Origin: Simiduia agarivorans SA1 = DSM 21679 | Lineage (GTDB): Bacteria > Pseudomonadota > Gammaproteobacteria > Pseudomonadales > Cellvibrionaceae | Length of the DNA stretch: 64,000 nucleotides | Direction: 5' to 3' | Assembly (NCBI RefSeq): GCF_000305785.2 | Contig: NC_018868.3 | Location: forward strand, 2,896,269-2,960,268 | In this document: positions 35,714 through 43,092 of the stretch, in pieces | Layout: the number at the start of each line of letters is the position of its first letter | How positions within the stretch are numbered: position 1 is the stretch's first letter | Position numbers and translations under genes: made by a program | Notes under the pieces: model-generated | Told to the model about the DNA's origin: nothing | Seen by the model: the letters and a program-made list of their open reading frames with translations, nothing else | Database searches by the model: none

Positions 35714-36082
35714 ATGAAACATATTTGCCCAAATTGTGGTTCCAAATTTAGTGCTCAAGAAGCGCTCTGCGAAGATTGGAGAAATCCAAAAAGAAGTCTT
35801 GGGTGCCCCAACTGCAAAGTATGGTTAAAGCACGCTGACCATAGAGCAGAGCTAAAAAGGAATTTCTGGTTCTTGTTGGTAATTGCAATCGTGATAACTG
35901 TAAATGCTCTTATAAAAGAGTTGGAAACAGATTGGCTTAGTTATGGATATGCCATTGTGATTGCTATCTCCATTGTTGCTTTCATATTGATTAATTATAG
36001 GCTTAATGGTAACAGCCAATTAGTTAAACCTAAATGGAAGCAGTCTCCTTTAGAGATTGTCGATGATGATGAAAACGTATAA
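35714..36082 (+). CDS. Cassette 10: zinc-ribbon membrane protein
   Basis: 122 residues. An N-terminal zinc ribbon (CPNCGSKFSAQEALC, then GCPNCKVWL) is followed by two membrane helices (FWFLLVIAIVITVNALI and AIVIAISIVAFILINY) and an acidic tail. Family not recognised. It lies 12 nt after the end of IS copy 2. Confidence 0.72.
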   Translation: MKHICPNCGSKFSAQEALCEDWRNPKRSLGCPNCKVWLKHADHRAELKRNFWFLLVIAIVITVNALIKELETDWLSYGYAIVIAISIVAFILINYRLNGNSQLVKPKWKQSPLEIVDDDENV

Positions 36083-36148
36083 CAAACGCAAACAAACTGG
36101 CCTATCGGCCTCGACTCGCTACGCTCGCGTTTGTTGCGGGCGTTATGC
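36077..36148 (+). other. attC10 (72 bp)
   Basis: Cores GTATAAC and GTTATGC. Inner CAAACGCAAACAAACTGGCC and CGCGTTTGTTGCGGGC. Confidence 0.92.
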
Positions 36149-36165
36149 GTAAACAAGAAGGATCT

Positions 36166-36471
36166 ATGTGGAAAACAATCGGGACACTTTTTCTGTTTAT
36201 ATTATTTTTTGTTTCTGGTTACTTAGTCGCATCTTGGAATTTCGTGTACGGAACAACATACGTACTAACTGAATCAATCGTTCTTGAAAGTGGACAGGCC
36301 GTAGGTGAACTCCCGGCCGGCACTGAATTGCATTATCAGTCCATGGCGCATGGTGAAATAGATTATTACGTGTTTGTACGCATGCCCCTGAAGAAATCTA
36401 TGGAAATTAGGAAAAAGGTCGAGGTAGATACCTATAACGGAATAAAGAGGTTAAAAGGTGGCTTTGAGTAA
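36166..36471 (+). CDS. Cassette 11: small protein with one N-terminal membrane helix
   Basis: 101 residues from the ATG at 36166, which has AAGAAGG upstream. An in-frame ATG at 36145 lies inside the attC10 core and is less likely. One helix (IGTLFLFILFFVSGYLVASW) precedes a soluble beta-rich domain (ELPAGTELHYQSMAHGEIDYY). No family recognised. Confidence 0.68.
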   Translation: MWKTIGTLFLFILFFVSGYLVASWNFVYGTTYVLTESIVLESGQAVGELPAGTELHYQSMAHGEIDYYVFVRMPLKKSMEIRKKVEVDTYNGIKRLKGGFE

Positions 36472-36474
36472 TCC

Positions 36475-36564
36475 GCATAACAAGTGGCTATTGGTGGCCG
36501 CACAAAATACGTGCGGCGGGACGGCTACGCTGTCGCTCCGCCGCCCCAAAGCCAGGCGTTACAA
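36475..36564 (+). other. attC11 (90 bp)
   Basis: Cores GCATAAC and GTTACAA. Inner arms share GCGGGACGGCTACGCTGTCG with the attC7/16/19 type. Confidence 0.92.
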
Positions 36565-36581
36565 GTCTTAGGTATTGAGCA

Positions 36582-36998
36582 ATGATCGAAATTGAATTCG
36601 AAGAACCAAAATTAGAAGTATGTGAATGTTGTGGTAATACGACCACTCGATTAACTCGCTTCGTATACCAAGATGGCGATGCTTTCGCTGTTTACTATGT
36701 TTTATTCACTGACGGCCATGAGGATAAAGTTGCATACTCCTTAATAGGTTTGGGTGAGTGGGGTGAAGGTGGTGAGCCAGAAATGCGTACCGCCTTCGCT
36801 GTGAAAATCTGGGACAACAATGACAATTGGGCAGTAACCGTCACAGATAAAGAAGAATCACCTTGGAGTCATGTAGAGTTCCTAGGGAAAATTGTTAACC
36901 GCGAAGAGGCGCTACAGCACCCTTGGATCAAGGACGTTTACCATATTACTGATCATATCGTTGCTGAAGATAAGCCAGTAATAGAGTTCTTCGCATGA
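36582..36998 (+). CDS. Cassette 12: soluble protein with CxCCG motif, unknown function
   Basis: 138 residues, acidic, no signal peptide. The N-terminus has a Cys-rich turn (EVCECCGNTTTRLTRF) that may bind a metal, followed by a beta-rich domain (AFAVYYVLFTDGHEDK, AVKIWDNNDNWAVTVTD). I do not recognise a named family. The gene stops a few bases before attC12. Confidence 0.65.
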   Translation: MIEIEFEEPKLEVCECCGNTTTRLTRFVYQDGDAFAVYYVLFTDGHEDKVAYSLIGLGEWGEGGEPEMRTAFAVKIWDNNDNWAVTVTDKEESPWSHVEFLGKIVNREEALQHPWIKDVYHITDHIVAEDKPVIEFFA

Positions 36999-37004
36999 CC
37001 CAAC

Positions 37005-37104
37005 TTGTAACAAGCGGCTGCACCGGACAAATTTCCGCTGTCACCTTTTTTGCGTGGCAAAAAAGCCGCCATCAAAAATTTGCTCGGTGAGCCGGGCGTT
37101 ATAT
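37005..37104 (+). other. attC12 (100 bp)
   Basis: Cores TTGTAAC and GTTATAT. The longest attC seen here, with a large inner arm (CACCTTTTTTGCGTGGC paired with GCCACGCAAAAAA-like bases). A singleton type in this window. Confidence 0.88.
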
Positions 37105-37127
37105 GCTGATCGTAGATGAGATCTTAA

Positions 37128-37421
37128 ATGATATTTGCAGAACTAGATTATCCTGAAAGTTATGAAAATATTCATGATGAGCTGGTTAATTTTATCAGCT
37201 TAGAGTTTAGCAATGTACAGTCAGGGCTTCAGGGTGATTCATGGATATGGATTTTCAGTGAAAGTGAAAAGGTGGTCATCGACACATTCCTATCTATGAA
37301 GCATGAAATCAAATCTGACCATCTCAATTCAAGGTTGGTGATCGAAGTAATTAACCATTTGAAAAAAAGGTTTGTGGTTAATGTGTATGGCACTCCGGAG
37401 CCAGAGCCTCATGAAGAATAG
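37128..37421 (+). CDS. Cassette 13: small soluble protein of unknown function
   Basis: 97 residues, acidic, with alternating helices and strands (YENIHDELVNFISLEFSNVQ, WIWIFSESEKVVIDTF, RFVVNVYGTPEPEPHEE). No signal peptide or metal motif. Family not recognised. Confidence 0.65.
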   Translation: MIFAELDYPESYENIHDELVNFISLEFSNVQSGLQGDSWIWIFSESEKVVIDTFLSMKHEIKSDHLNSRLVIEVINHLKKRFVVNVYGTPEPEPHEE

Positions 37422-37427
37422 ATGTGC

Positions 37428-37490
37428 ATATAACAAGCAAAAGCAAGCCGACGCGCAGAAACGCGCGCGCGGCTGTTTTGGGCGTTAGGC
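37428..37490 (+). other. attC13 (63 bp)
   Basis: Cores ATATAAC and GTTAGGC. Inner AAAGCAAGCCGACGCGC and GCGCGCGGCTGTTTTGGGC. Confidence 0.92.
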
Positions 37491-37495
37491 AAATC

Positions 37496-37816
37496 ATGAA
37501 ATTTCAAGGTGCAAATATTCATCTACAAAAGATGGCTACTAAGACTTTGTGTCAATTTTGCATTGATCACGGTATGAAGGAATCTCCAAGCGTCATTAGT
37601 ATAAAGGAGTGTCTTGAATGCTTGGAGCGAGGAGATCTTGAGTTGGCGTACTATGCGTATAAGACAGTCCCTCTGGGTGGAAACAATTGCTTCAATGACC
37701 GTTTTGTCAAGGCGTCGTACCCTCATGAAAGTGACAGTTACGCGAATGGTGTGTTTCATGCGTTAATATATTATTGGTGGAATACTATGAATGGATCGGT
37801 AGTAAAAAATGCCTAA
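37496..37816 (+). CDS. Cassette 14: small soluble protein of unknown function
   Basis: 106 residues from the ATG at 37496; the upstream open frame only translates attC13. Helical with several Cys residues (LCQFCIDHGMKE, IKECLECLERGDLELAYYAY) and an aromatic C-terminus (FHALIYYWWNTMNG). No family recognised. Confidence 0.65.
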   Translation: MKFQGANIHLQKMATKTLCQFCIDHGMKESPSVISIKECLECLERGDLELAYYAYKTVPLGGNNCFNDRFVKASYPHESDSYANGVFHALIYYWWNTMNGSVVKNA

Positions 37817-37867
37817 CAAACGCAAGCATCCGACTCGCTACGCTCCCGGCTGTTGCGGGCGTTAAAA
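37811..37867 (+). other. attC14 (57 bp)
   Basis: Cores GCCTAAC and GTTAAAA. The inner sequence is identical to attC8. Confidence 0.94.
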
Positions 37868-37880
37868 CTCAGGAGTATCG

Positions 37881-38465
37881 ATGGAACCGATTACCTTAAC
37901 TGCATCATTTGCAACAGTTGTTAGCTTGCTAGGCACTTATAAAGCTGAAAGTCGTGTGATTGAGGGAGATGAGTTTAAAGATTTCATGCAATGGCTGATT
38001 GAAACAAATCATATTGAAATTAAAAATTTATTAGAAGTTAACACTAAAGCAACTATCGGGATAAAGGCCTTGTTAAACCAAGATAGAGAGCTGTTGTTTC
38101 AAAAGCTTGGGGCCATTGATGAATTGCTCAGTCTTATTGCTAGTCGAGTAGATGGATTTAGCGAAGTAAGTAATGCGATTCACCCTAATAGCGAAATTTC
38201 AGAGCAAGCTGTTTCTATCCTTAGGCAGTTTGTTGAGTCTGAGGGAAGTAAGTTTCTAAAGTCTGAAGCTATGAATCGCGGTCCGGTTTTTCTAATAATA
38301 GGGGGAAAAGGTGGTCAAATTGACTACACCGAACCCCAGTTCATCGATGACGATTTGAACACGCTAGTTGGTATCGGGTTGCTTGCACAAGATTACAATA
38401 GCAAAGGACAGCCCTTATATGGGATTACAAGAGCTGCGGTTAAGTTCCTTGCCACACTGCAATAA
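37881..38465 (+). CDS. Cassette 15: helical protein with possible C-terminal winged helix
   Basis: 194 residues. The N-terminus MEPITLTASFATVVSLLGTY is an amphipathic or weakly hydrophobic helix, followed by long helices (IEIKNLLEVNTKATIGIKAL, FQKLGAIDELLSLIASRVDG). A C-terminal segment (LNTLVGIGLLAQDYNSKGQP, then LYGITRAAVKFLATLQ) looks like a winged-helix or similar small domain. Function unknown. N-termini of this sort occur in bacterial NTPase effectors, but no NTPase domain is present. Confidence 0.65.
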   Translation: MEPITLTASFATVVSLLGTYKAESRVIEGDEFKDFMQWLIETNHIEIKNLLEVNTKATIGIKALLNQDRELLFQKLGAIDELLSLIASRVDGFSEVSNAIHPNSEISEQAVSILRQFVESEGSKFLKSEAMNRGPVFLIIGGKGGQIDYTEPQFIDDDLNTLVGIGLLAQDYNSKGQPLYGITRAAVKFLATLQ

Positions 38466-38567
38466 ATGTTTTAACAAGGGTGGCCAATTCGCGGCTGTCG
38501 CCGCGGGACTCTAGACTTGCACCACTTTGACGGACAGTAAATTACTGTCAGTCAAAAGAGGTGTGTT

Positions 38568-38933
38568 ATGGGAATAACAAAGAAGAAACACTACGACAGC
38601 TACACATTGGCCTTTAAGGTCAAAGCGGTCAGAGAAAGTAAAAAACGAGGCGTTAAGGCCATAGATGTGGCGAACGCGCTTGGTATTCATCCGGTTATGT
38701 TGTATAGATGGCGACAGGAGTATAAGGAAGGTCGCCTATCGGAGAACAAGCATATGAAGGTGCCGGAGCCCCCACCTAAAAAATCTCGCGAAGACAGCGA
38801 CAAGCTTAAAGTGGCCGAGAGGCGCATTAAGGAGCTTGAGAAACGCTTGGCGGCTAAGGAAGAAGAGGTCGTCATTTTAAAAAAGGCAAAGCGGTTCTTC
38901 TTGGAACAGCGCAAGAAAGATATGCGTTCATAG
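38568..38933 (+). CDS. IS3-family transposase OrfA (second element)
   Basis: 121 residues. Helix-turn-helix (YTLAFKVKAVRESKKRGVK, then DVANALGIHPVMLYRWRQEY), a basic linker and a coiled coil (KVAERRIKELEKRLAAKEEE). The AAAAAAG near the end would shift ribosomes into the orfB frame. Confidence 0.93.
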   Translation: MGITKKKHYDSYTLAFKVKAVRESKKRGVKAIDVANALGIHPVMLYRWRQEYKEGRLSENKHMKVPEPPPKKSREDSDKLKVAERRIKELEKRLAAKEEEVVILKKAKRFFLEQRKKDMRS

Positions 38934-38959
38934 AGGAGAACCGCGACGTTCATAAAGTC

Positions 38960-39757
38960 GTGACGATGTGTGAACACCTTGATGTTTCGACCAGTGGTTA
39001 CTATGACTGGCGCGAGAGGAAGCCGAGTGAGCGAGCCCAGTACGACGCTATCCTGGTGAGCCAGATATGTCGCATGCATGTTGGCCACCAAAAAAACTAT
39101 GGCGCGATACGGGTGCACCCTTACTTAAGGGCGCGCGATTACGCCTGTAGTCGGCGCCGGATCAATCGCTTGATGAAGGCACATGGCATACGCTCTATTT
39201 ATCATGCTCAGCGTCCGCGTCGTTACAAAGGAGCAAATGCTCCAGTATCGGATAACATATTGGCTGCTCGACCAAAAGCTGCGCAAGTAGGCGAAAGCTG
39301 GGCTGGAGACATGACCTATCTGAAGACGGCGGAAGGGGAGCTGTATATGGCTGCGGTCTTGGATCTCTACAATCGCAAGGTCGTTGGCTGGGGCTTTTCC
39401 TCAGCCCATAATAGTGATCTGGTTGAGGGCGCACTACAGATGGCGCTGGCGATGGAGGAGCGGCTTCCAGGTTGCATCTTCCACAGCGACCAAGGCTCAG
39501 AATATCGATCGGATGAGTATCGCAGGCTGCTTCAAGATTCAGATATGGTGAGCAGCATGAGCAGGGCTGGAGTGCCTACAGACAATGCGTACGTAGAATC
39601 GTTCTTTAAAACGTTGAAAAATGAGCTGGTTCATCATTGGAAATTCAAAAGCAAGATAGAATGCGTTGCCCGAGTTGTTGATTACGTTGGGTTTTATAAT
39701 AATAACCGCTTACACTCGGGTTTAGATTATGCAACACCAAATTCATATCAAGGGTGA
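38960..39757 (+). CDS. IS3-family transposase OrfB, DDE domain (second element)
   Basis: 265 residues from the first ATG; the frame is open further upstream to the slippery site and encodes the typical ERYAFIEENR segment, so the natural product is an OrfAB fusion. The catalytic triad is seen in SWAGDMTYLKT, IFHSDQGSEYRS and NAYVESFFKTLK. It appears intact, so the element may be active. Confidence 0.94.
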   Translation: MTMCEHLDVSTSGYYDWRERKPSERAQYDAILVSQICRMHVGHQKNYGAIRVHPYLRARDYACSRRRINRLMKAHGIRSIYHAQRPRRYKGANAPVSDNILAARPKAAQVGESWAGDMTYLKTAEGELYMAAVLDLYNRKVVGWGFSSAHNSDLVEGALQMALAMEERLPGCIFHSDQGSEYRSDEYRRLLQDSDMVSSMSRAGVPTDNAYVESFFKTLKNELVHHWKFKSKIECVARVVDYVGFYNNNRLHSGLDYATPNSYQG

Positions 39758-39892
39758 ATCAATAGGTGTCCGTGAAAGTGGTGCAAGTCCACTCGCTTTC
39801 GCTCGCCCTTGCCACCGGCGTTAAATTCCCAAGTTACCCACGAATAGTAGACACCCTGTATAGTTATATTAAGCCTATATGGAGGTGTCCTT

Positions 39893-40201
39893 ATGGCACG
39901 CAAAAAGCATCAGCATTACACCGAAGAATTCCGTAAAGAAGCGATAAAGCGCTCTGAACAGCCGGGTGCTACCCAAGCTTCCGTTGCGAAGGAGCTTGGG
40001 ATTAGTGCCCAGCAGATCGCCAACTGGAAGCGTCAACTCACCCGCCTATCTGATAAGCAATTCAATACCTTGGATGGTGTGGATTACTCGAAGAAAGAAA
40101 GTGAGGAGATGCGTGAACTACGGCGAGAGAATAAGCGCCTGAAAGAGGAGATGGAATTCTTAAAAAAGGTGTCTGCGTACTTCGCGAAAAACCAAGAGTG
40201 A
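39893..40201 (+). CDS. IS3-family transposase OrfA (copy 3)
   Basis: 102 residues, identical to OrfA of copies 1 and 2, including the AAAAAAG frameshift site (40162-40168). Confidence 0.93.
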   Translation: MARKKHQHYTEEFRKEAIKRSEQPGATQASVAKELGISAQQIANWKRQLTRLSDKQFNTLDGVDYSKKESEEMRELRRENKRLKEEMEFLKKVSAYFAKNQE

Positions 40202-41064
40202 AGTACGCATTGATTTTGGAGTATGTTGGCCAATACAGCATATCCCTGATGTGCGATGTACTAGGCGTACATAGATCTGGCTTCTATCGCTGGTGGGATG
40301 CTCCTAAAACCAAACGTGAGGCTCGTAAGGAAGAGTTAGGCGAACTGGTGAAAGACACCTTTGAGGAGTTTGAGGCTGCCTATGGAGCCCCAAGAATCGC
40401 TCAGGAGCTGAACGACCTAGGGCATAGGTGCTCAGTCAATTTTGTAGCCAAAATCATGCAGGAACAGGGTATTTTGGCCAGAAACGGCAAAGCCTTTAAC
40501 TATGGCGGCCACGCATTAACGATGCACAATGTTGCGGACAACCTCCTTTGGCGCGACTTTTCGACTGACCGGCCGAATCAAAAATGGGTCACAGATATCA
40601 CGTATGTTTGGGTGAAGAATCAGTGGCTATATCTGGCAACTGTAATGGATCTGTATTCCCGTCGGATTATTGGCTGGAGCCTCGATACCGGCATGACTGA
40701 GCAGCTCATAACGCGGGCAATGCAGATGGCGATTGATGCCAGAGGTGTGGCACCAGGTCTCATCGTCCATTCGGACCGAGGCACACAGTACCGCTCAAAT
40801 AGCTACGTTGGCTTCTTGGAAAAGCACAAGATCACGCGCAGCATGAGTAGAAAGGGTAATTGTTGGGACAATGCAGTAATGGAGTCGTTCTATGCACGAC
40901 TAAAGGTTGAGCTTATCTATGCCAAGAACTATCAGTCGATTGGTGAAGCTCGTTCGGGTATATTTGGGTACATTGAAGTCTTTTATAATCGCAAGAGAAG
41001 GCATTCAGCGAACGATGGGCTAAGTCCCGTTGATTTCGAAGAGAACGCAGCAATAGCTGCATAA
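40198..41064 (+). CDS. IS3-family transposase OrfB (copy 3)
   Basis: 288 residues, identical to OrfB of copies 1 and 2, with the complete DDE triad; the GTG start overlaps orfA. Confidence 0.94.
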   Translation: MKYALILEYVGQYSISLMCDVLGVHRSGFYRWWDAPKTKREARKEELGELVKDTFEEFEAAYGAPRIAQELNDLGHRCSVNFVAKIMQEQGILARNGKAFNYGGHALTMHNVADNLLWRDFSTDRPNQKWVTDITYVWVKNQWLYLATVMDLYSRRIIGWSLDTGMTEQLITRAMQMAIDARGVAPGLIVHSDRGTQYRSNSYVGFLEKHKITRSMSRKGNCWDNAVMESFYARLKVELIYAKNYQSIGEARSGIFGYIEVFYNRKRRHSANDGLSPVDFEENAAIAA

Positions 41065-41110
41065 GTAGAGTGTCTACTTTTTGTGGGGAACACCAGTTTA
41101 AAGGAGAGCT

Positions 41111-41953
41111 ATGAGTTTACTGATGAATATCTCTTTTGATTGTGAGTGCGGTGAGCATGTAAATGAAATAGTGTACGTACAACCCCCAGACTTCTCTGCT
41201 GAAAAGACCAAAGACAGTCAGACAGATTCTTGGCAAGAAGTGTACTGCCCTTCGTGTGATAAGGAATACACCATACAGGTTACAAATACATTTTATGGAG
41301 CTATGGCATCTACTGACTCCGGTAACATTGATATAAATTATGGAAACCCATATTACCCAGGGGATGATCAGGACGAGCTAAATTGGGTTATAGAAAGCCA
41401 GAATCAGATAGATATTTTCAAAGCTCAGATATCCAGTGTGGAAAGACTTCTATCAATTGAGATTGAGGGTGATGCAAAATTTAGCATGCAGGTCATGCTG
41501 TATGGGCATGTGGTTGCTGCAGTTGAGGCGTATTTATCTTCTACTTTTATTCATAATGTAACCAATTCAGATCGCCTAATACGCAAGCTTGTTGAAACTG
41601 ATCCGACATTTTCAAAGCGCACATTTACGTTAAAAGAAATATTTGAAAAGAGGGAGTCAATTAAGCTTACAGTTGCCAACTACCTCAAAGACATAATCTT
41701 TCATGACTTGAAGAAGATAAAGCCAATGTATCGAGATGTATTCGAATACGATTTTGGTGACATATCTTGGCTGTTTCAGGCTGTGCTAGTCAGACATCAT
41801 TGTGTCCATCGTGCTGGGTACGATAAAGATGGTAATAAAATTGAAGTATCGGATGAGGTTCTTAGGGATTTAGTTTTCAAATCGGTTGAGTTAGTAGAGG
41901 CTTTAGAAGTTCGGGCAAAAGAAATTGAATTTGATAACGAGTTACCGTTTTAA
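41111..41953 (+). CDS. Cassette 16: zinc-ribbon plus HEPN-like protein
   Basis: 280 residues. The N-terminus has two Cys pairs (CECG near residue 11 and CPSC near 47), a probable zinc ribbon. The C-terminal half is all-helical and holds Arg228-x4-His233 (RHHCVH) followed by RAGYDKDG, matching the RX4-6H active-site pattern of HEPN ribonucleases. HEPN proteins are RNases in toxin-antitoxin and phage-defence systems. The ATG follows AAAGGAGAG at good spacing. No antitoxin gene shares the cassette. The HEPN call rests on the motif and local helix context. Confidence 0.6.
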   Translation: MSLLMNISFDCECGEHVNEIVYVQPPDFSAEKTKDSQTDSWQEVYCPSCDKEYTIQVTNTFYGAMASTDSGNIDINYGNPYYPGDDQDELNWVIESQNQIDIFKAQISSVERLLSIEIEGDAKFSMQVMLYGHVVAAVEAYLSSTFIHNVTNSDRLIRKLVETDPTFSKRTFTLKEIFEKRESIKLTVANYLKDIIFHDLKKIKPMYRDVFEYDFGDISWLFQAVLVRHHCVHRAGYDKDGNKIEVSDEVLRDLVFKSVELVEALEVRAKEIEFDNELPF

Positions 41954-42043
41954 ACATAACAAGCGCATCTTGTTCGCAGCACAAAAGTCGTGCTGCGGGA
42001 CGGCTGCGCTGTCGCTTCGCCGCCCCAAATGCGGGCGTTAGCC
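41954..42043 (+). other. attC16 (90 bp)
   Basis: Cores ACATAAC and GTTAGCC. Inner arms share GCGGGACGGCTGCGCTGTCG with the attC7/11/19 type. Confidence 0.93.
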
Positions 42044-42050
42044 AAATACC

Positions 42051-42548
42051 ATGTCCAAGAAACTTAAGACGAAATATAGAGAGTACGTTGATCATCCACG
42101 GTACGGTCGCAAGCCGATATACTCTGGTAGTAAAATGACCGCTGAGATGGCAGCAGATGCCCACTGGAGCTTTGACAAGGAAAATGTGTTTCCTGAAACC
42201 GCTATCCCTGCAAATACAGATAAGCAAAACTACTCCATATTTCCACGTAAGTTTTATGTGGATATAGAGCGGTGTTGTACCCAGTGTAAACGTTGGTTCA
42301 TATTTTTTTCGGTAGAGCAAAGGTTTTGGTTTGAAGAGCTGGGCTTCTATGTAGATGCTGATTGCACCAAATGTATTGACTGTAGAAAAAATGATCAGAA
42401 CTTTAAATTAATGCAGAAGAGGTACCAGGTGCTAAACGTGAAATCAGACCGGAACGCAAAAGAGACGTCAGAGCTTAAAAAGATCGCGTTAGAGTTATTT
42501 CAACTTGGGTATATCAAAGATAAAACCAAGGTGGATCGAATTGGCTAA
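42051..42548 (+). CDS. Cassette 17: zinc-ribbon protein
   Basis: 165 residues. A zinc-ribbon domain with CCTQCKRWFIFFSVEQRFWF and LGFYVDADCTKCIDC (Cys76/79 and Cys108/111) matches a family of probable zinc-ribbon proteins of unknown function. Basic N-terminus (KKLKTKYREYVDHPRYGRKP) and a helical C-terminus. Probably cytoplasmic and possibly nucleic-acid binding (inference). Confidence 0.78.
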   Translation: MSKKLKTKYREYVDHPRYGRKPIYSGSKMTAEMAADAHWSFDKENVFPETAIPANTDKQNYSIFPRKFYVDIERCCTQCKRWFIFFSVEQRFWFEELGFYVDADCTKCIDCRKNDQNFKLMQKRYQVLNVKSDRNAKETSELKKIALELFQLGYIKDKTKVDRIG

Positions 42549-42617
42549 CAAGGCAAACCATCCGACCAAAAACACTCGCTCCGCTCGCGTTTTGGTCGGC
42601 TGTTTGCGGCGTTATGA
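42543..42617 (+). other. attC17 (75 bp)
   Basis: Cores GGCTAAC and GTTATGA. Inner AAGGCAAACCATCCGACC and GGTCGGCTGTTTGCGGC. Differs from the other 75-bp sites. Confidence 0.93.
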
Positions 42618-42627
42618 GCAATAAGAG

Positions 42628-43059
42628 ATGAAGAGTATCGTTCTTACAGCGCTATTGGTATCAAGTTTTGCGACAGCTAGTGGCGGTCCAGAGATCGTAG
42701 AACTAACTCATTCATCGGCAACCGATCTTGGGTTTACTATATCGACTAAGGAAGAAGGATCATCGATACAAGTCGTGCTCAGAGGTCCAGCACAGAGTAA
42801 TGATTCATGCACGGCATCAAGAAGCGGTGTCTTCCTGTTGGATTCCCAGGGGCAAGAGATCATAACTTACATTACTGAACTGCCGGTTTCACCAATGCAA
42901 CCGGAGGCATCGGGTTATTACATTGATAAGGGTCAAACTATGGGTGTATTCATAGATTATCTGTGCTCAAAAGGTGATATTGCTTTGGGTAAGCGGTACA
43001 CAGTGCCATCAATTAGTAATTGGCTCATAACAAGTAAAGGCAAACCGACGCGCAAATAG
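42628..43059 (+). CDS. Cassette 18: exported protein whose 3' end is encoded by attC18
   Basis: 143 residues with a signal peptide (IVLTALLVSSFATASG). The mature part is beta-rich with two Cys (NDSCTAS, DYLCSKG). No family recognised. Unusually, there is no stop codon in the attC 5' core: the frame reads through TCATAAC and ends at a TAG in the centre of attC18, so the last ten or so residues (ITSKGKPTRK) come from the recombination site. Confidence 0.7.
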   Translation: MKSIVLTALLVSSFATASGGPEIVELTHSSATDLGFTISTKEEGSSIQVVLRGPAQSNDSCTASRSGVFLLDSQGQEIITYITELPVSPMQPEASGYYIDKGQTMGVFIDYLCSKGDIALGKRYTVPSISNWLITSKGKPTRK

Positions 43060-43086
43060 CGCGCGCGGTTGCTTTAGGCGTTATAT
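43025..43086 (+). other. attC18 (62 bp)
   Basis: Cores TCATAAC and GTTATAT. Inner AAAGGCAAACCGACGCGC and GCGCGGTTGCTTTAGGC, almost the same as attC1. Confidence 0.93.
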
Positions 43087-43092
43087 TTTTCG

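Larger units (their letters stand above)
38512..39791 (+). mobile_element. Second IS3-family element (1280 bp), inserted in attC15
   Basis: Terminal inverted repeats: left TAGACTTGCACCACTTT, right end reverse-complemented TGGACTTGCACCACTTT, both continuing to ACGGACA. The target duplication is CTC (38509-38511 and 39792-39794). It carries orfA and orfB with an AAAAAAG slippery site at 38879-38885. Its sequence is distinct from the three 1268-bp copies. Confidence 0.94.
38469..39826 (+). other. attC15, split by an IS3-family insertion
   Basis: Left part 38469-38511 (core TTTTAAC) and right part 39795-39826 (core GTTAAAT). Joined after removing the IS and one CTC they give a 75-bp site almost identical to attC5. 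As it stands the palindrome is interrupted by 1283 bp and should not fold or recombine. IS copy 3 starts 8 nt from the core G at 39820. Confidence 0.92.
39828..41095 (+). mobile_element. IS3-family element, copy 3 of 3 (1268 bp), without matching target duplication
   Basis: Same length and genes as copies 1 and 2. The first base is C instead of T. The 3-bp flanks differ (ATT at 39825-39827, GTT at 41096-41098), unlike the other two copies. It lies exactly 8 nt from the attC15 core G. The flanks suggest recombination between two IS copies or later mutation. Confidence 0.92.

Noticed and set aside
37424..37495. Upstream extension of the cassette 14 gene
   Set aside because: It translates attC13; the ATG after the core at 37496 is the natural cassette start.
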